From Flagellimonas maritima (GTDB lineage Bacteria > Bacteroidota > Bacteroidia > Flavobacteriales > Flavobacteriaceae): a stretch of 64,000 nucleotides of DNA. This document shows positions 27,486 through 35,626 of this stretch, piece by piece. The stretch covers positions 3,133,001-3,197,000 of the forward strand of contig NZ_CP030104.1 in NCBI RefSeq assembly GCF_003269425.1, given 5' to 3'. The notes below the pieces were generated by a model. That model was not told the DNA's origin and did not search any database. It saw only the letters and a program-made list of their open reading frames with translations. Every line of letters begins with the position of its first letter. Within the stretch, counting starts at the first letter, position 1. Both the position numbers and the translations under genes were made by a program.

Positions 27486-27635
27486 TCACGAATGGGATAG
27501 CCTTTTTTTTGCCCTAGTATCACCAAGTTCGATTTTACGTTTTAGGCCAGTTAGGTTCAAACTAAAAGAACCAAGGGTGAACCCGCTGAAGCAGCCAGAT
27601 AAAATCGCTAAAATCATAACAAAAATATACTCCAT
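27486..27635 (-). pseudogene. Remnant of a CNNM (DUF21)-type transporter gene
   Basis: From ATG at 27635 the reverse strand reads 49 codons: a first membrane helix (VMILAILSGCFSGFTLG) then SLNLTGLKRKIELGDTRAKK, the N-terminus of a CNNM/DUF21 membrane protein. At an 8-nt T-run (27503-27510; A's on the coding strand) the frame slips; one frame over, the expected continuation GYPIRENY appears and ends at a stop. The rest of the gene is gone. It is therefore a dead 5' remnant with a homopolymer frameshift. Confidence 0.65.
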
Positions 27636-27733
27636 TATATATTCACGATCAATAACATTTTAAATCGATAATATCTTCGCGTGCCAAACTTTGAATTTAA
27701 TGAAGCAGAGTCCAGGAAACCATTGATTAAAAA

Positions 27734-28005
27734 CTGGTAGAACCATCATTTACCGTTGAAGATTTTAGCAAGTCCATGCATATGAGCCGAATGCAGTTGC
27801 ACAGAAAATTGAAAACCCTTACCAGTTTGTCTGCATCGTAATTCATTGGTTTACAACGACTTAAATTGGCAACACAATTATTTCGGAAATACGGTACAGT
27901 GTTGGCTTTAATGATGCCGCTTACTTCACAAAGTATTTCAGAGAAGCCTACAAATGCCCCCGACGTAACATTCTAAAAAAATCTACCACTTTGGAATCCC
28001 AGTAA
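27734..28005 (+). pseudogene. Remnant of an AraC-type HTH regulator (C-terminal domain)
   Basis: The frame at 27734 reads FTVEDFSKSMHMSRMQLHRK, the first helix-turn-helix of an AraC domain, up to a nonsense TAA at 27839-27841. The same frame then continues FIGLQRLKLATQLFRKY. After a frameshift near 27898 another frame gives the second HTH, VGFNDAAYFTKYFREAYKCP, ending at TAA 28003-28005. So one stop and one frameshift interrupt a recognisable DNA-binding domain of the kind found in hybrid two-component or AraC regulators. Upstream parts are lost. Confidence 0.75.
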
Positions 28006-28024
28006 AAATAGGCGTCCCCAGCTC

Positions 28025-28061
28025 TGTTACATACGTCATACCCTTTGTTACATATTTCATA
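28025..28061 (+). promoter_or_regulatory. Two 9-bp direct repeats with 12-bp spacer upstream of the OmpA operon
   Basis: TGTTACATA occurs perfectly at 28025-28033 and 28046-28054, each followed after 2 nt by TCATA. The 21-bp period, two helical turns, is the geometry of tandem response-regulator sites, including LytTR-type sites. The base sequence is not a clear match to known LytTR consensus, so the binding factor is open. Confidence 0.4.
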
Positions 28062-28138
28062 GGCCTTTCTCCAAGTCTCCCCTACTTTAGTAAAGAAATA
28101 AGGGCAGAATTTCATTTGTCTCCAATTTCAATAAGGAA

Positions 28139-28294
28139 ATGAAGAGGCAAAAATCTTTGGAAGGAAACCTTGAGAATATCCCCCTAAACCAGATTTATTT
28201 AAACATCAATTATTTAGAAGATGGCACCTATGTCTTGAAAATAATGCATGGGAATAGGATTATTAAGGAAATCACATTCAACAAGAAAAAATGA
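28139..28294 (+). CDS. Small 51-residue protein or C-terminal gene remnant
   Basis: ATG at 28139 opens 51 codons ending at TGA 28292-28294. The sequence LNINYLEDGTYVLKIMHGN and then RIIKEITFNKKK alternates hydrophobic and polar residues as in a small beta domain, and resembles the last strands of secreted Bacteroidota proteins such as a sorting domain. It may be a genuine small gene just before the lipoprotein gene, or the tail of a decayed larger gene, as other relics lie directly upstream. Function unknown. Confidence 0.4.
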   Translation: MKRQKSLEGNLENIPLNQIYLNINYLEDGTYVLKIMHGNRIIKEITFNKKK

Positions 28295-28320
28295 CAATGA
28301 CCAATTTTAAACAAATAGCA

Positions 28321-28944
28321 ATGAAAAAAAGTATAGCAATACTCGTATTGGGGCTTTGTATGGCCTGTAATACCGCTACAAAAAAAGAGTCGGCAGCTAC
28401 GGAATCGCAAGCCACTACAACCAAGACAAAAAAAGAGGGAGCTAAGCCCATGAAGTCTGGTGATTATAGCACACTCCTTATCAATTATAGTTGTGATATG
28501 GACATTCCAGAATTAGCAAAGGTATTGCAAGTTCTGGAAGCTGACTTAAGTCTTTCAGAATACCAAACCCCTGGAAAATGCACCTTTAATCTCAATGGTT
28601 TTGGCAAAAACAGATTGGGAGGTGGCACACGACTCTACTGGGGCCCCTTTCCAAGCTCCAAAGGGCAAAACAGGAAGGAAATAGCAAACTATCTAAAATA
28701 TAAAAAAGAAGGTACGCAATTTATGGGCATGGATATAGCTCTCGCTGAAACGGGGGACTGCTATCTGGCCTACCAACCGGCCCAAGGAAGGATGATCATC
28801 TACAATGAGAATTACGATCAGGCATTTTTGATCAATTATGATAAAAAAAATGCAAATACCGATCGAACAGAAGAACAGCACGAAGCACTACGCCTTAAAA
28901 TGACCGATCTGGCCAATTATCTTTTAAAGAAACATAGAAAATAA
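28321..28944 (+). CDS. Uncharacterised lipoprotein, first gene of the OmpA-type operon
   Basis: 207 residues from ATG at 28321; an upstream in-frame ATG at 28291 would put ten polar residues before the signal peptide and is unlikely. Lipobox LCMAC with Cys16, then a Thr/Glu/Lys-rich linker to about residue 45 and a globular domain with Trp/Gly/Pro-rich patches (GGGTRLYWGPFPSS) and TGDCYLAYQPAQGRMIIYN. I do not recognise the family. It lies 7 nt before the next gene and is predicted to be anchored in the inner or outer membrane, acting in the periplasm with the two following gene products. Confidence 0.75.
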   Translation: MKKSIAILVLGLCMACNTATKKESAATESQATTTKTKKEGAKPMKSGDYSTLLINYSCDMDIPELAKVLQVLEADLSLSEYQTPGKCTFNLNGFGKNRLGGGTRLYWGPFPSSKGQNRKEIANYLKYKKEGTQFMGMDIALAETGDCYLAYQPAQGRMIIYNENYDQAFLINYDKKNANTDRTEEQHEALRLKMTDLANYLLKKHRK

Positions 28945-28951
28945 ATTTGAC

Positions 28952-30934
28952 ATGAGAATATCAGCTACCATACTCATCTTTGTTTTAGCAGCACTTGGTT
29001 TCGGCCAAGAAGACTTCAAAATGCCCGAGCTTGATGCCGAAAATGATGTTTACACATTAGAATTTAGCCCAGACTCTAAAAACGAGAAAGTGATTTCAAC
29101 CTATATGAAGGGAAATACCGTGAAGGACTCACTACGATTTTGGGCTGAGGGTACCATTTTAATTCAAAATGTAATGGTAACCGTACTTTCTACTGATATA
29201 ACTGCAAAAATCAAGGTAGACATTGTTAAAGATCACTGGGAGGATAGCAAAATAAATGGCTATTTAAAAGATGGTGCTTTTCAGGAGCGCTTTGATACTG
29301 CTGGAAGATTTGGAGTAGTAGTAACCAGTGATGTACCTGGTAAACCTTTTTATTTGGCGGTATGGACAAGTGGTGCATTAGTTCCAGATATGGGAACACT
29401 TTATTATCCCGCTTCGGAAGAAAATACGGCCTTAAATCAAAATACCAATGGCTATGGCGTAACTACCGTTGGAAAAAATGGTGACAATTCAAATGACAAT
29501 TCCGATACAAATTATTTGACTTTAGCTTTAATCGCCATTCTGGTCATAATAGCAGTACTTCTAGGGGTAATGGTCTTTAGAAAGAAAAAAGGCGCTATGT
29601 TATTGATTTTCGTGCTCTTTTTCGGGGGAAATGAAGTCATACAAGCCCAAGCACAATCAATGAGCGAGGTCGTACTTAATGGTCTTCTTGAAGAATACAC
29701 AGGCGTAAAAGATTTGGGAACCTATGCACGTAATCTTCAAGATGCAGGCTACTTGGGTAGAAGACGACCCCTTGACCCTATAGCAGACGCGGATGCTGAA
29801 GCGGATGTAAGCACTGGTGGCGGCCCTAGATTACCCTCTTCTTGTCTTCCTCCCAGATATGGCACTTCTACCTTAGGAGGCAGTATAGTATCTGGAAATT
29901 TTGAAGATACTTCTATGACAAGTGGTTCTTCGAACCCAAATTCCGAAGATAGTTCTGCTGATGCTGAATCTGACAGCAGCAGTTCTAAAGGTTTGAATGA
30001 GGACTTCGAATCTCCAATGTCCGATGAAAAAGCCCAAGATTACGAAGCAGAAAAAAATCAATTAAGAAATGAACACCAAAATCGCAACCAACAAGCCCAG
30101 GAAACATTGGATGAACAATTGGAATATGAAAATAAAGTTCACGAGCAAGTAATGGATAATGCCAGGACAACCTTTAATGCCCAATTAACCGCAGCGGAGG
30201 GAAACGCCGAATTGGTAGCAACATTGACCACTGCATACGCCAATCAAACCGCATCCTTTTCCAGGTCTCATATAAATCGAATACAACAAATGCAGACAAG
30301 ATTTCAGGAACAAAGAAATCGAAATGATATGGAGCTAGAACGTGGTCTTAAAAAATTGCGCGAACGATATGAAGATGAAAAAGAAGATGAGGATGCAAAA
30401 AAAGAAGAACAAAATGACGATTCACAAGGCAAAGGGCTAGGGAATAGAAGTAATGGTTCAAATGCTGGGAATAGATCAAATGACAACTCGAACTCTCCAT
30501 CATCTTCACAATCCCAAAATAATGCAGATTCATCTAACCGTAATAGCGGTAGCGCAAATGAAGAGGCATGCAATTGTTTGGATAGGGCCTATATAGAATT
30601 GGACAAAAGAAGGCTTAACCTTGAACGACTACGGATAATCTATGCCCACTCCATGAAAAAAATCAATGCTGGTATTGCCTTTGGTGACAACGTATCAGGA
30701 GTTCATGGAGTTTCGGGTTTGGCATGGCAAAGTCAAAAAATGATTATTCTTAAAGAATCGATTCCGACACTCAATAAGGCATATGATGATAAATATGCTG
30801 AAATGATTGAAGCTTTAGAAGAGAATCTATTAGAGATTGATCGCTGTGAGAGACTGCTAGGTTATGAAAATTGGTACAACCATGCCGGTTTTATCTATTA
30901 CCAATTTATGGCCGATAAATACAAAAGAAACTAA
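28952..30934 (+). CDS. Uncharacterised exported protein with central membrane helix and coiled coil
   Basis: 660 residues; family not recognised. A signal peptide (residues 1-18, cleavage after GFG) leads to a domain of about 165 residues. A membrane helix at 187-209 follows with a KKK stop-transfer motif at 211-213, and directly after it a second hydrophobic stretch (216-227) ends AQAQ like a second signal peptide. Next come an Asp/Ala/Ser-rich low-complexity part, a long Glu/Gln/Arg coiled coil (about 355-490), a Ser/Asn-rich linker, and a C-terminal helical domain with a CNC motif (EEACNCLDRAY). The layout suggests a fusion of two exported proteins or two products from one gene. It sits 7 nt and 2 nt from its neighbours. 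Confidence 0.75.
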   Translation: MRISATILIFVLAALGFGQEDFKMPELDAENDVYTLEFSPDSKNEKVISTYMKGNTVKDSLRFWAEGTILIQNVMVTVLSTDITAKIKVDIVKDHWEDSKINGYLKDGAFQERFDTAGRFGVVVTSDVPGKPFYLAVWTSGALVPDMGTLYYPASEENTALNQNTNGYGVTTVGKNGDNSNDNSDTNYLTLALIAILVIIAVLLGVMVFRKKKGAMLLIFVLFFGGNEVIQAQAQSMSEVVLNGLLEEYTGVKDLGTYARNLQDAGYLGRRRPLDPIADADAEADVSTGGGPRLPSSCLPPRYGTSTLGGSIVSGNFEDTSMTSGSSNPNSEDSSADAESDSSSSKGLNEDFESPMSDEKAQDYEAEKNQLRNEHQNRNQQAQETLDEQLEYENKVHEQVMDNARTTFNAQLTAAEGNAELVATLTTAYANQTASFSRSHINRIQQMQTRFQEQRNRNDMELERGLKKLRERYEDEKEDEDAKKEEQNDDSQGKGLGNRSNGSNAGNRSNDNSNSPSSSQSQNNADSSNRNSGSANEEACNCLDRAYIELDKRRLNLERLRIIYAHSMKKINAGIAFGDNVSGVHGVSGLAWQSQKMIILKESIPTLNKAYDDKYAEMIEALEENLLEIDRCERLLGYENWYNHAGFIYYQFMADKYKRN

Positions 30935-30936
30935 CT

Positions 30937-32754
30937 ATGAAACATTTTAGAACTCTTATTGCTTTGCTTATACTATTTGTTTCCTGTAATGAAATCCCCA
31001 GCAAAGAACCCACAAATACACTAGGGGAAATTGAGAGTGACAAAACTGAAAATAGCACCGATGTTTCTTCCGAAGATGTAGAGGCATCCATAGAACAATT
31101 GGGTGGCCTTTTCAATACAGGCGAGGATGGCAAAGGCGACAATGCTACCCTACCCGAAGTGGAAGCTCTACAAAAGCTTTTAGAGATGAGCGGTATGGAT
31201 GACCAAGGCGCTTCAGAGGCATTTCAGGAGCTATTGACCAAGGATATGTCTTCATCTGATATGCTTACGACCGAAGCCATTTTGGACATGCTCGAAAAAA
31301 GTGGGGTCAATCGCGAAGAGATGGAAAAATTGATCAGCAATCCCGATAGTTTGGCCATTCTGGCAGCGGAGGCCAGAAAGCAAAGAGAAATGGATATTAA
31401 AGAAAAAGCTACCCTCGCCAACAAAGGCAAAATCTCGAAACAACAGCTTAAAGACAAAAATACCCCTACAGGAGTGTCTTTGGAAGAAGCCATTCTTTTG
31501 GTTCAGGCCGAATCTGGTCCGGATGCCACTATGGAAAAGCTAAAGTTGATAGATTCCCTGGCCGGCACCAATGTTATGGAGCAAATGGATCTTGATGATG
31601 CCCAATACGTATTCAATGATGTTGAACGAAAGAACGAACCCAAGGCCAGCCCGGAAGAGGTTAATCAAATAGAGCAGCTTCGAAAGCTTTCCGGGCAGTT
31701 GCATAGCAAGAAAGAAGGCAGGGAGCTACTGGCAAAACTCGAAAAGACCGAAAGGGATATTACCTCGGGGAAGTTAAAAGCAAGTCCTAGGTACCAAAGA
31801 GCCATAACCCACAGCAAAAAGACGACCAAGATTTTCCATTCCGATATTGCCCGAAAATCGAAGGCGGCCATGAAAAAATTTAAGCAGTTGAACCCTGATC
31901 TATATTTCGGGGAAGAGGCCGGAGACACCTACATTGGTAGTGGTTTTACAAAAAAAGCAGTGTATCTTCCGCTTGGTAAATTGGCATTTGCCGATAAATT
32001 GATTGAAGTGAACCACCCAAAACTTCTGACCAAGGACAGTAAGAATGTTCTGGGCGAACCTGATGTCATAGCTGGCTTTGATGCTGAAGATATTACTGGT
32101 ATCTATAGTCTTGGGCTGGCAGGAGATTTGACCGTACAATTTTTAGACAATGCCTTGACTGATGTAAATGGACCCGACCTCTACATTTTTGAAATCGGCG
32201 CAATAGAGCCTACCAGTCTTGAAATCTCAAAAGATGGTAAAAAATGGATCAAGGTGGGCAAAATTGATGGTGGTGTGGCCGAGGTGGATATTGCAGCCTT
32301 CGTAGAACCGGGCGAACTATTCTATTATGTTCGGCTTAAAGATTTGAAGGAACAAAGCGCATTGCCAGGAGCAGATGTAGATGCAATAGCAGCTATTGGG
32401 GCTGCCATGCGCTTGAATTTGGATAGCAAGGTACTGTTTGGAACAGGTAAATCTGAACTAAAGCCCGAAGGTATTGAAGCGTTGAAAGAATTAGCCAAAA
32501 GCATCTCAGTACTCAAGAGAGGCAATGTTATTATCGAGGGTCATACGGACGATGTGGGCAGTGATGAAACCAATCGAAAATTATCATTGGCAAGGGCTAA
32601 AAGTGTCTCTGCGCAACTTAAGATATTGATTCCCTCCAGCAATTTTAGGTGGAAAGAAATTGGATTGGGGGAGTCAAAACCCTTGGTCAAAAACAATAGT
32701 GACGTAAATCGGGCAAAAAATAGAAGAGTCGAGGTTTTGGTACTACCCAATTAA
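30937..32754 (+). CDS. OmpA-family lipoprotein
   Basis: 605 residues. Lipobox FVSC with Cys17, an acidic helical region rich in short Leu/Glu/Met repeats (about residues 40-300), a middle beta domain (about 330-480) and a C-terminal OmpA-like peptidoglycan-binding domain (about 495-605). That domain shows VLFGTGKSELKPEG, IIEGHTDDVGSDETNR and SDVNRAKNRRVEV with the Asp and Arg that contact diaminopimelate. It should tether an outer-membrane complex to the cell wall. It follows the preceding gene by 2 nt, so the three gene products likely form one envelope assembly of unknown function. Confidence 0.88.
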   Translation: MKHFRTLIALLILFVSCNEIPSKEPTNTLGEIESDKTENSTDVSSEDVEASIEQLGGLFNTGEDGKGDNATLPEVEALQKLLEMSGMDDQGASEAFQELLTKDMSSSDMLTTEAILDMLEKSGVNREEMEKLISNPDSLAILAAEARKQREMDIKEKATLANKGKISKQQLKDKNTPTGVSLEEAILLVQAESGPDATMEKLKLIDSLAGTNVMEQMDLDDAQYVFNDVERKNEPKASPEEVNQIEQLRKLSGQLHSKKEGRELLAKLEKTERDITSGKLKASPRYQRAITHSKKTTKIFHSDIARKSKAAMKKFKQLNPDLYFGEEAGDTYIGSGFTKKAVYLPLGKLAFADKLIEVNHPKLLTKDSKNVLGEPDVIAGFDAEDITGIYSLGLAGDLTVQFLDNALTDVNGPDLYIFEIGAIEPTSLEISKDGKKWIKVGKIDGGVAEVDIAAFVEPGELFYYVRLKDLKEQSALPGADVDAIAAIGAAMRLNLDSKVLFGTGKSELKPEGIEALKELAKSISVLKRGNVIIEGHTDDVGSDETNRKLSLARAKSVSAQLKILIPSSNFRWKEIGLGESKPLVKNNSDVNRAKNRRVEVLVLPN

Positions 32755-32763
32755 AAGACAATT

Positions 32764-32913
32764 ATAAAAACCATACATATTATAGCGGTCATTATTCTAA
32801 CTCTTGATGTTGGTAGTAACTATGGTCAAGATTTGGCTCAAACAGAAGCATTGGGGTTAGAAGATCTACTGAACAACACAAATCAAAAATTGAAAGAGAT
32901 GGTATGTCCGTAA
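32764..32913 (+). pseudogene. Remnant of a small exported protein gene
   Basis: In frame from 32764 without an ATG: ATT-ATA-AAA then TIHIIAVIILTLDVGSNYGQ, a signal-peptide-like start, and DLAQTEALGLEDLLNNTNQK up to TAA at 32911-32913. One frame over, GMSVSEIETTFYPS continues to a second stop. The start codon looks mutated and the body truncated. I do not recognise the original family. Confidence 0.4.
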
Positions 32914-33404
32914 GTGAAATCGAAACAACTTTCTACCCTTCATGAAGATATATAGGTCATGTCTATCAGAAATATGATTTTGCGACCTACCTTTTTAGAG
33001 TAGTTCTTTCAAAAAATCATTTTATGAGGACGTTTTTAAAAACCAGACTACTTTCTCTGAGAATGTCCCATTTGTGATTTATTTTAGTAATTTTCTAACG
33101 TACCTTTTATGGAACTCATTTCATATTAAAATCTAGATTTCCGTAGTACGAATTTCTAGATATCCTAAATGGTCGATTAGAGTTAATGAATTTGTTGGGA
33201 AATTGACTTTAAGTAATTCGTAAAACTCCCTAAAGCTCGGACATCTAATTTGAAATATACTTTAGATTCAAGAGCATTTCAATCTTATTTAAATAACCTT
33301 TCGCTAGAAGGTGATTCTATTATAATAGCTCTTATCAACTCAATAATCAATGATAGGCGAAGATACCTATGCGGAGCATTTTTTATAGAATTCAAACACC
33401 TGCA
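32914..33404. other. Intergenic gap with an unassigned open stretch
   Basis: The plus strand is open from 33217 to a stop at 33406-33408 (63 codons, no start) with coding-like residues (LDSRAFQSYLNNLSLEGDSI). It may be a further gene remnant. It is convergent with, and slightly overlaps, the end of the leftward NTF2-like gene. Nothing else is seen. Confidence 0.3.
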
Positions 33405-33881
33405 CTAATCAATAATCGGTGAACTGTGTGTGGATATTGCCCTGATTTTTCCATCAATTTTCTGGTAAACGTCAGTAAAACGAAGTCTCAATTTAGTAGT
33501 GTCCTCACCTGAGCTTCCCACAATCACCATACTTTCTTTACCCCTTACAATTGCGATGTCACCGTATATATGGGTACTCAAATCGTCATAAGATATGTTA
33601 TGAAATGTATAGTCGGCATTGGAGAATTCTTCAATTGTAGTTGTTTTATCCGACACTTTCCCGTCTGCAGAACCGGAGTATGCCCAAGAATTATCCAGAA
33701 CCTCATTTAGAGAGTTGACGTCTCCAGCCAGATATGCATTCGTCCAAGTATGCAATAAATTCAAGGCCTCCTCCTCTGTAATCTTGACAACATCCCCCTT
33801 TTGTTCCTGATGAATGCCATTCTTGTTTTTGCATGAAACACTTAGAATTGCCATTAATAATAAAATTGTTGTTTTTTTCAT
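33405..33881 (-). CDS. NTF2-fold (DUF4440-like) lipoprotein
   Basis: 158 residues. Lipobox SVSC with Cys17, then an NTF2/SnoaL-like domain: helix EEEALNLLHTWTNAYLAGDV, LDNSWAYSGSADGKV, and beta strands with GDIAIVRGKESMVIVG and LRLRFTDVYQKIDGKIRAI. The fold forms a cone-shaped pocket used as an enzyme or ligand-binding site; no specific reaction can be inferred. The gene ends a leftward run with another NTF2-like gene 10 nt upstream and a Tat-exported aminotransferase-like gene before that. Confidence 0.8.
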   Translation of the reverse strand: MKKTTILLLMAILSVSCKNKNGIHQEQKGDVVKITEEEALNLLHTWTNAYLAGDVNSLNEVLDNSWAYSGSADGKVSDKTTTIEEFSNADYTFHNISYDDLSTHIYGDIAIVRGKESMVIVGSSGEDTTKLRLRFTDVYQKIDGKIRAISTHSSPIID

Positions 33882-33891
33882 TTGATGAGCT

Positions 33892-34356
33892 TTATGGTTT
33901 GTTCAATAGTACTTTCTTGAAAAAAATCTTACTAACAATTTTCCATTGGCCATCCACTTTTAGAAGATTCATGTAATCGGTGATTATGGCATCGGAATAT
34001 ATAAGTTCCAAACGCGCATTGGCCGTTGTACCTGTTTGGGATATATGTACTATATAGGTCTCCCTATTCGATTTTGGTCCCGGCTTCATGGCATTACCAA
34101 AAAACTCCAGGGCATTTACCTCTTGGTATGCATCATCGCCAATAGAACTCATAATAGCATTGTCATGAAATGCTTTTTTCAAGGTACTGAAGTCGTTATT
34201 AGTACCCCCATCCAGATAATAATTGAGCGTTTCGACGATTGCGTGATATTCTTCTTTACCGGACTGCCCATATCCGCTATAAGAAAATATACATAGTAAA
34301 GAAATACCGATGGTCAACTTAATTGTTCTCATTCTTCTCATTAATTTTAATTCCAT
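33892..34356 (-). CDS. Exported NTF2-fold protein (lumazine-binding-like family)
   Basis: 154 residues from ATG 34356, or shorter by 5 or 8 codons from ATGs at 34341 and 34332, which would avoid the 10-nt overlap with the preceding gene. A signal peptide (TIGISLLCIFSYSGYGQ) precedes an NTF2 domain: EEYHAIVETLNYYLDGGTN, LKKAFHDNAIMSSIGDD, ARLELIYSDAIITDYMNLL and VDGQWKIVSKIFF. This matches the putative lumazine-binding subgroup of SnoaL-like proteins, often secreted in Bacteroidota. Role unknown; context suggests it works with the adjacent exported aminotransferase-like protein. Confidence 0.8.
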   Translation of the reverse strand: MELKLMRRMRTIKLTIGISLLCIFSYSGYGQSGKEEYHAIVETLNYYLDGGTNNDFSTLKKAFHDNAIMSSIGDDAYQEVNALEFFGNAMKPGPKSNRETYIVHISQTGTTANARLELIYSDAIITDYMNLLKVDGQWKIVSKIFFKKVLLNKP

Positions 34357-35450
34357 ATTAATTTTGTAACCTCAATAAAACGAAGCATTGCTTCTTTTTT
34401 GCCAATAGTTACTCGTATCCAAGTAGCATCGTCTATTTCTTTTACCCCGACTATAATACTGTACTTGGCATAAATTTTATTTAAATCCCCTTCGATTGGT
34501 TTGCCTCTAAACCAAATAAAATTGGCGTGCGGTTCTACGCAGTACAGCTTTAATTTTTGTAATTCATTAAGCGTGTAGTGAAGATTTTCGGTGTTTCTTG
34601 ACCTTGATGTTTTAACAAAAGTTGGGTCGTTTAAGCTTGCAATAGCAGCCGCAATTCCTAAACTGTTCAGGTTTGAGGCTGTCCATATTTGATACGCCCT
34701 TAACACACCGGCTATTCTGGCATCTGTCAATGCATAACCGACGCGTAAACCGGCAAGTCCATAAATTTTCGAAAATGTGCGTACAACTATAATTTTCGGA
34801 TTTTTCTTTATAAGAGGCACCATACTTTCATCTCTTATAAGGTACTCTATATAGGCCTCATCTACAATGATGTAAGAATGCTTGGAGACCCGTTCGCAGA
34901 AACTCGACAACTCAGTATAATCAACTTTTGACCCAGTTGGGTTATTGGGGTTTACCAAATAGACAACTCCAGGGTTTTTCTCGGATATGGTTTCGATGGC
35001 ATTTAGGTCAAAACCTTTTTCGTGTGTTGGTTCAGTTTCTAAAACCTTTCCACCAAATCTTTTGATGTAATTGGGAAGAATATCAAAAGTAAGTTTTGAA
35101 GTGGTTATGTTATGTTTTTCGCTGACACACCAACAGGCTAAAAGCTGTAGTATATCCGAAGATCCAGCACCTAAAATAACCGACTCTGCGCTTAGATCGA
35201 ATTTATTGGAGATACTATATATCAATCGTTCCCTTATTTCGTTTGGATACCGATTGCCGTTTATGATTCCTTTTTCGATGGCTTCACGGGCTTTTTTGGA
35301 TGGGCCATGCGGATTTTCATTCGAATTTAACTTGATTACTCCCGTAGGCTTATTGGTCCCATATTGTTCTGCCCCAATTACATCCGTTGGGGCCAAAATT
35401 GCCGTTGAACCAAGTATCAGCGATGAAGAAATCCAATTTCTTCGATTCAT
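34347..35450 (-). CDS. Tat-exported HisC-like PLP aminotransferase
   Basis: 367 residues from ATG at 35450; a TTG at 35477 is less likely. The start MNRRNWISSSLILGSTAIL is a twin-arginine signal, so the folded, cofactor-loaded enzyme is predicted to go to the periplasm. The body is a class I/II aminotransferase of the histidinol-phosphate aminotransferase type: LNSNENPHGPS, YLVNPNNPTGS, VDEAYIEY and the Schiff-base Lys in TFSKIYGLAGLRVGYA. The reaction is probably transamination or a related PLP chemistry on an unknown periplasmic substrate. Two exported NTF2-fold genes follow. Confidence 0.85.
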   Translation of the reverse strand: MNRRNWISSSLILGSTAILAPTDVIGAEQYGTNKPTGVIKLNSNENPHGPSKKAREAIEKGIINGNRYPNEIRERLIYSISNKFDLSAESVILGAGSSDILQLLACWCVSEKHNITTSKLTFDILPNYIKRFGGKVLETEPTHEKGFDLNAIETISEKNPGVVYLVNPNNPTGSKVDYTELSSFCERVSKHSYIIVDEAYIEYLIRDESMVPLIKKNPKIIVVRTFSKIYGLAGLRVGYALTDARIAGVLRAYQIWTASNLNSLGIAAAIASLNDPTFVKTSRSRNTENLHYTLNELQKLKLYCVEPHANFIWFRGKPIEGDLNKIYAKYSIIVGVKEIDDATWIRVTIGKKEAMLRFIEVTKLIWN

Positions 35451-35626
35451 ACATTTGGAATTTAGTTTCAAGAGCAAGAAATAGAATATAATTCAAGACT
35501 CATGAGGCAACCTTCTCAACTGTCAATTGAACATTTAAAAAGTTTGTTAGAGCGGGTACGGCGAAATTTCAAGAGGTGGTGTGATTAACGAATTAACCAT
35601 CACAGTTCTTGGGCATTGATTTGTAT

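Noticed and set aside
27466..27663. 65-codon plus-strand frame as a gene
   Set aside because: It lies opposite the CNNM remnant, whose minus-strand translation is far more protein-like; a shadow frame.
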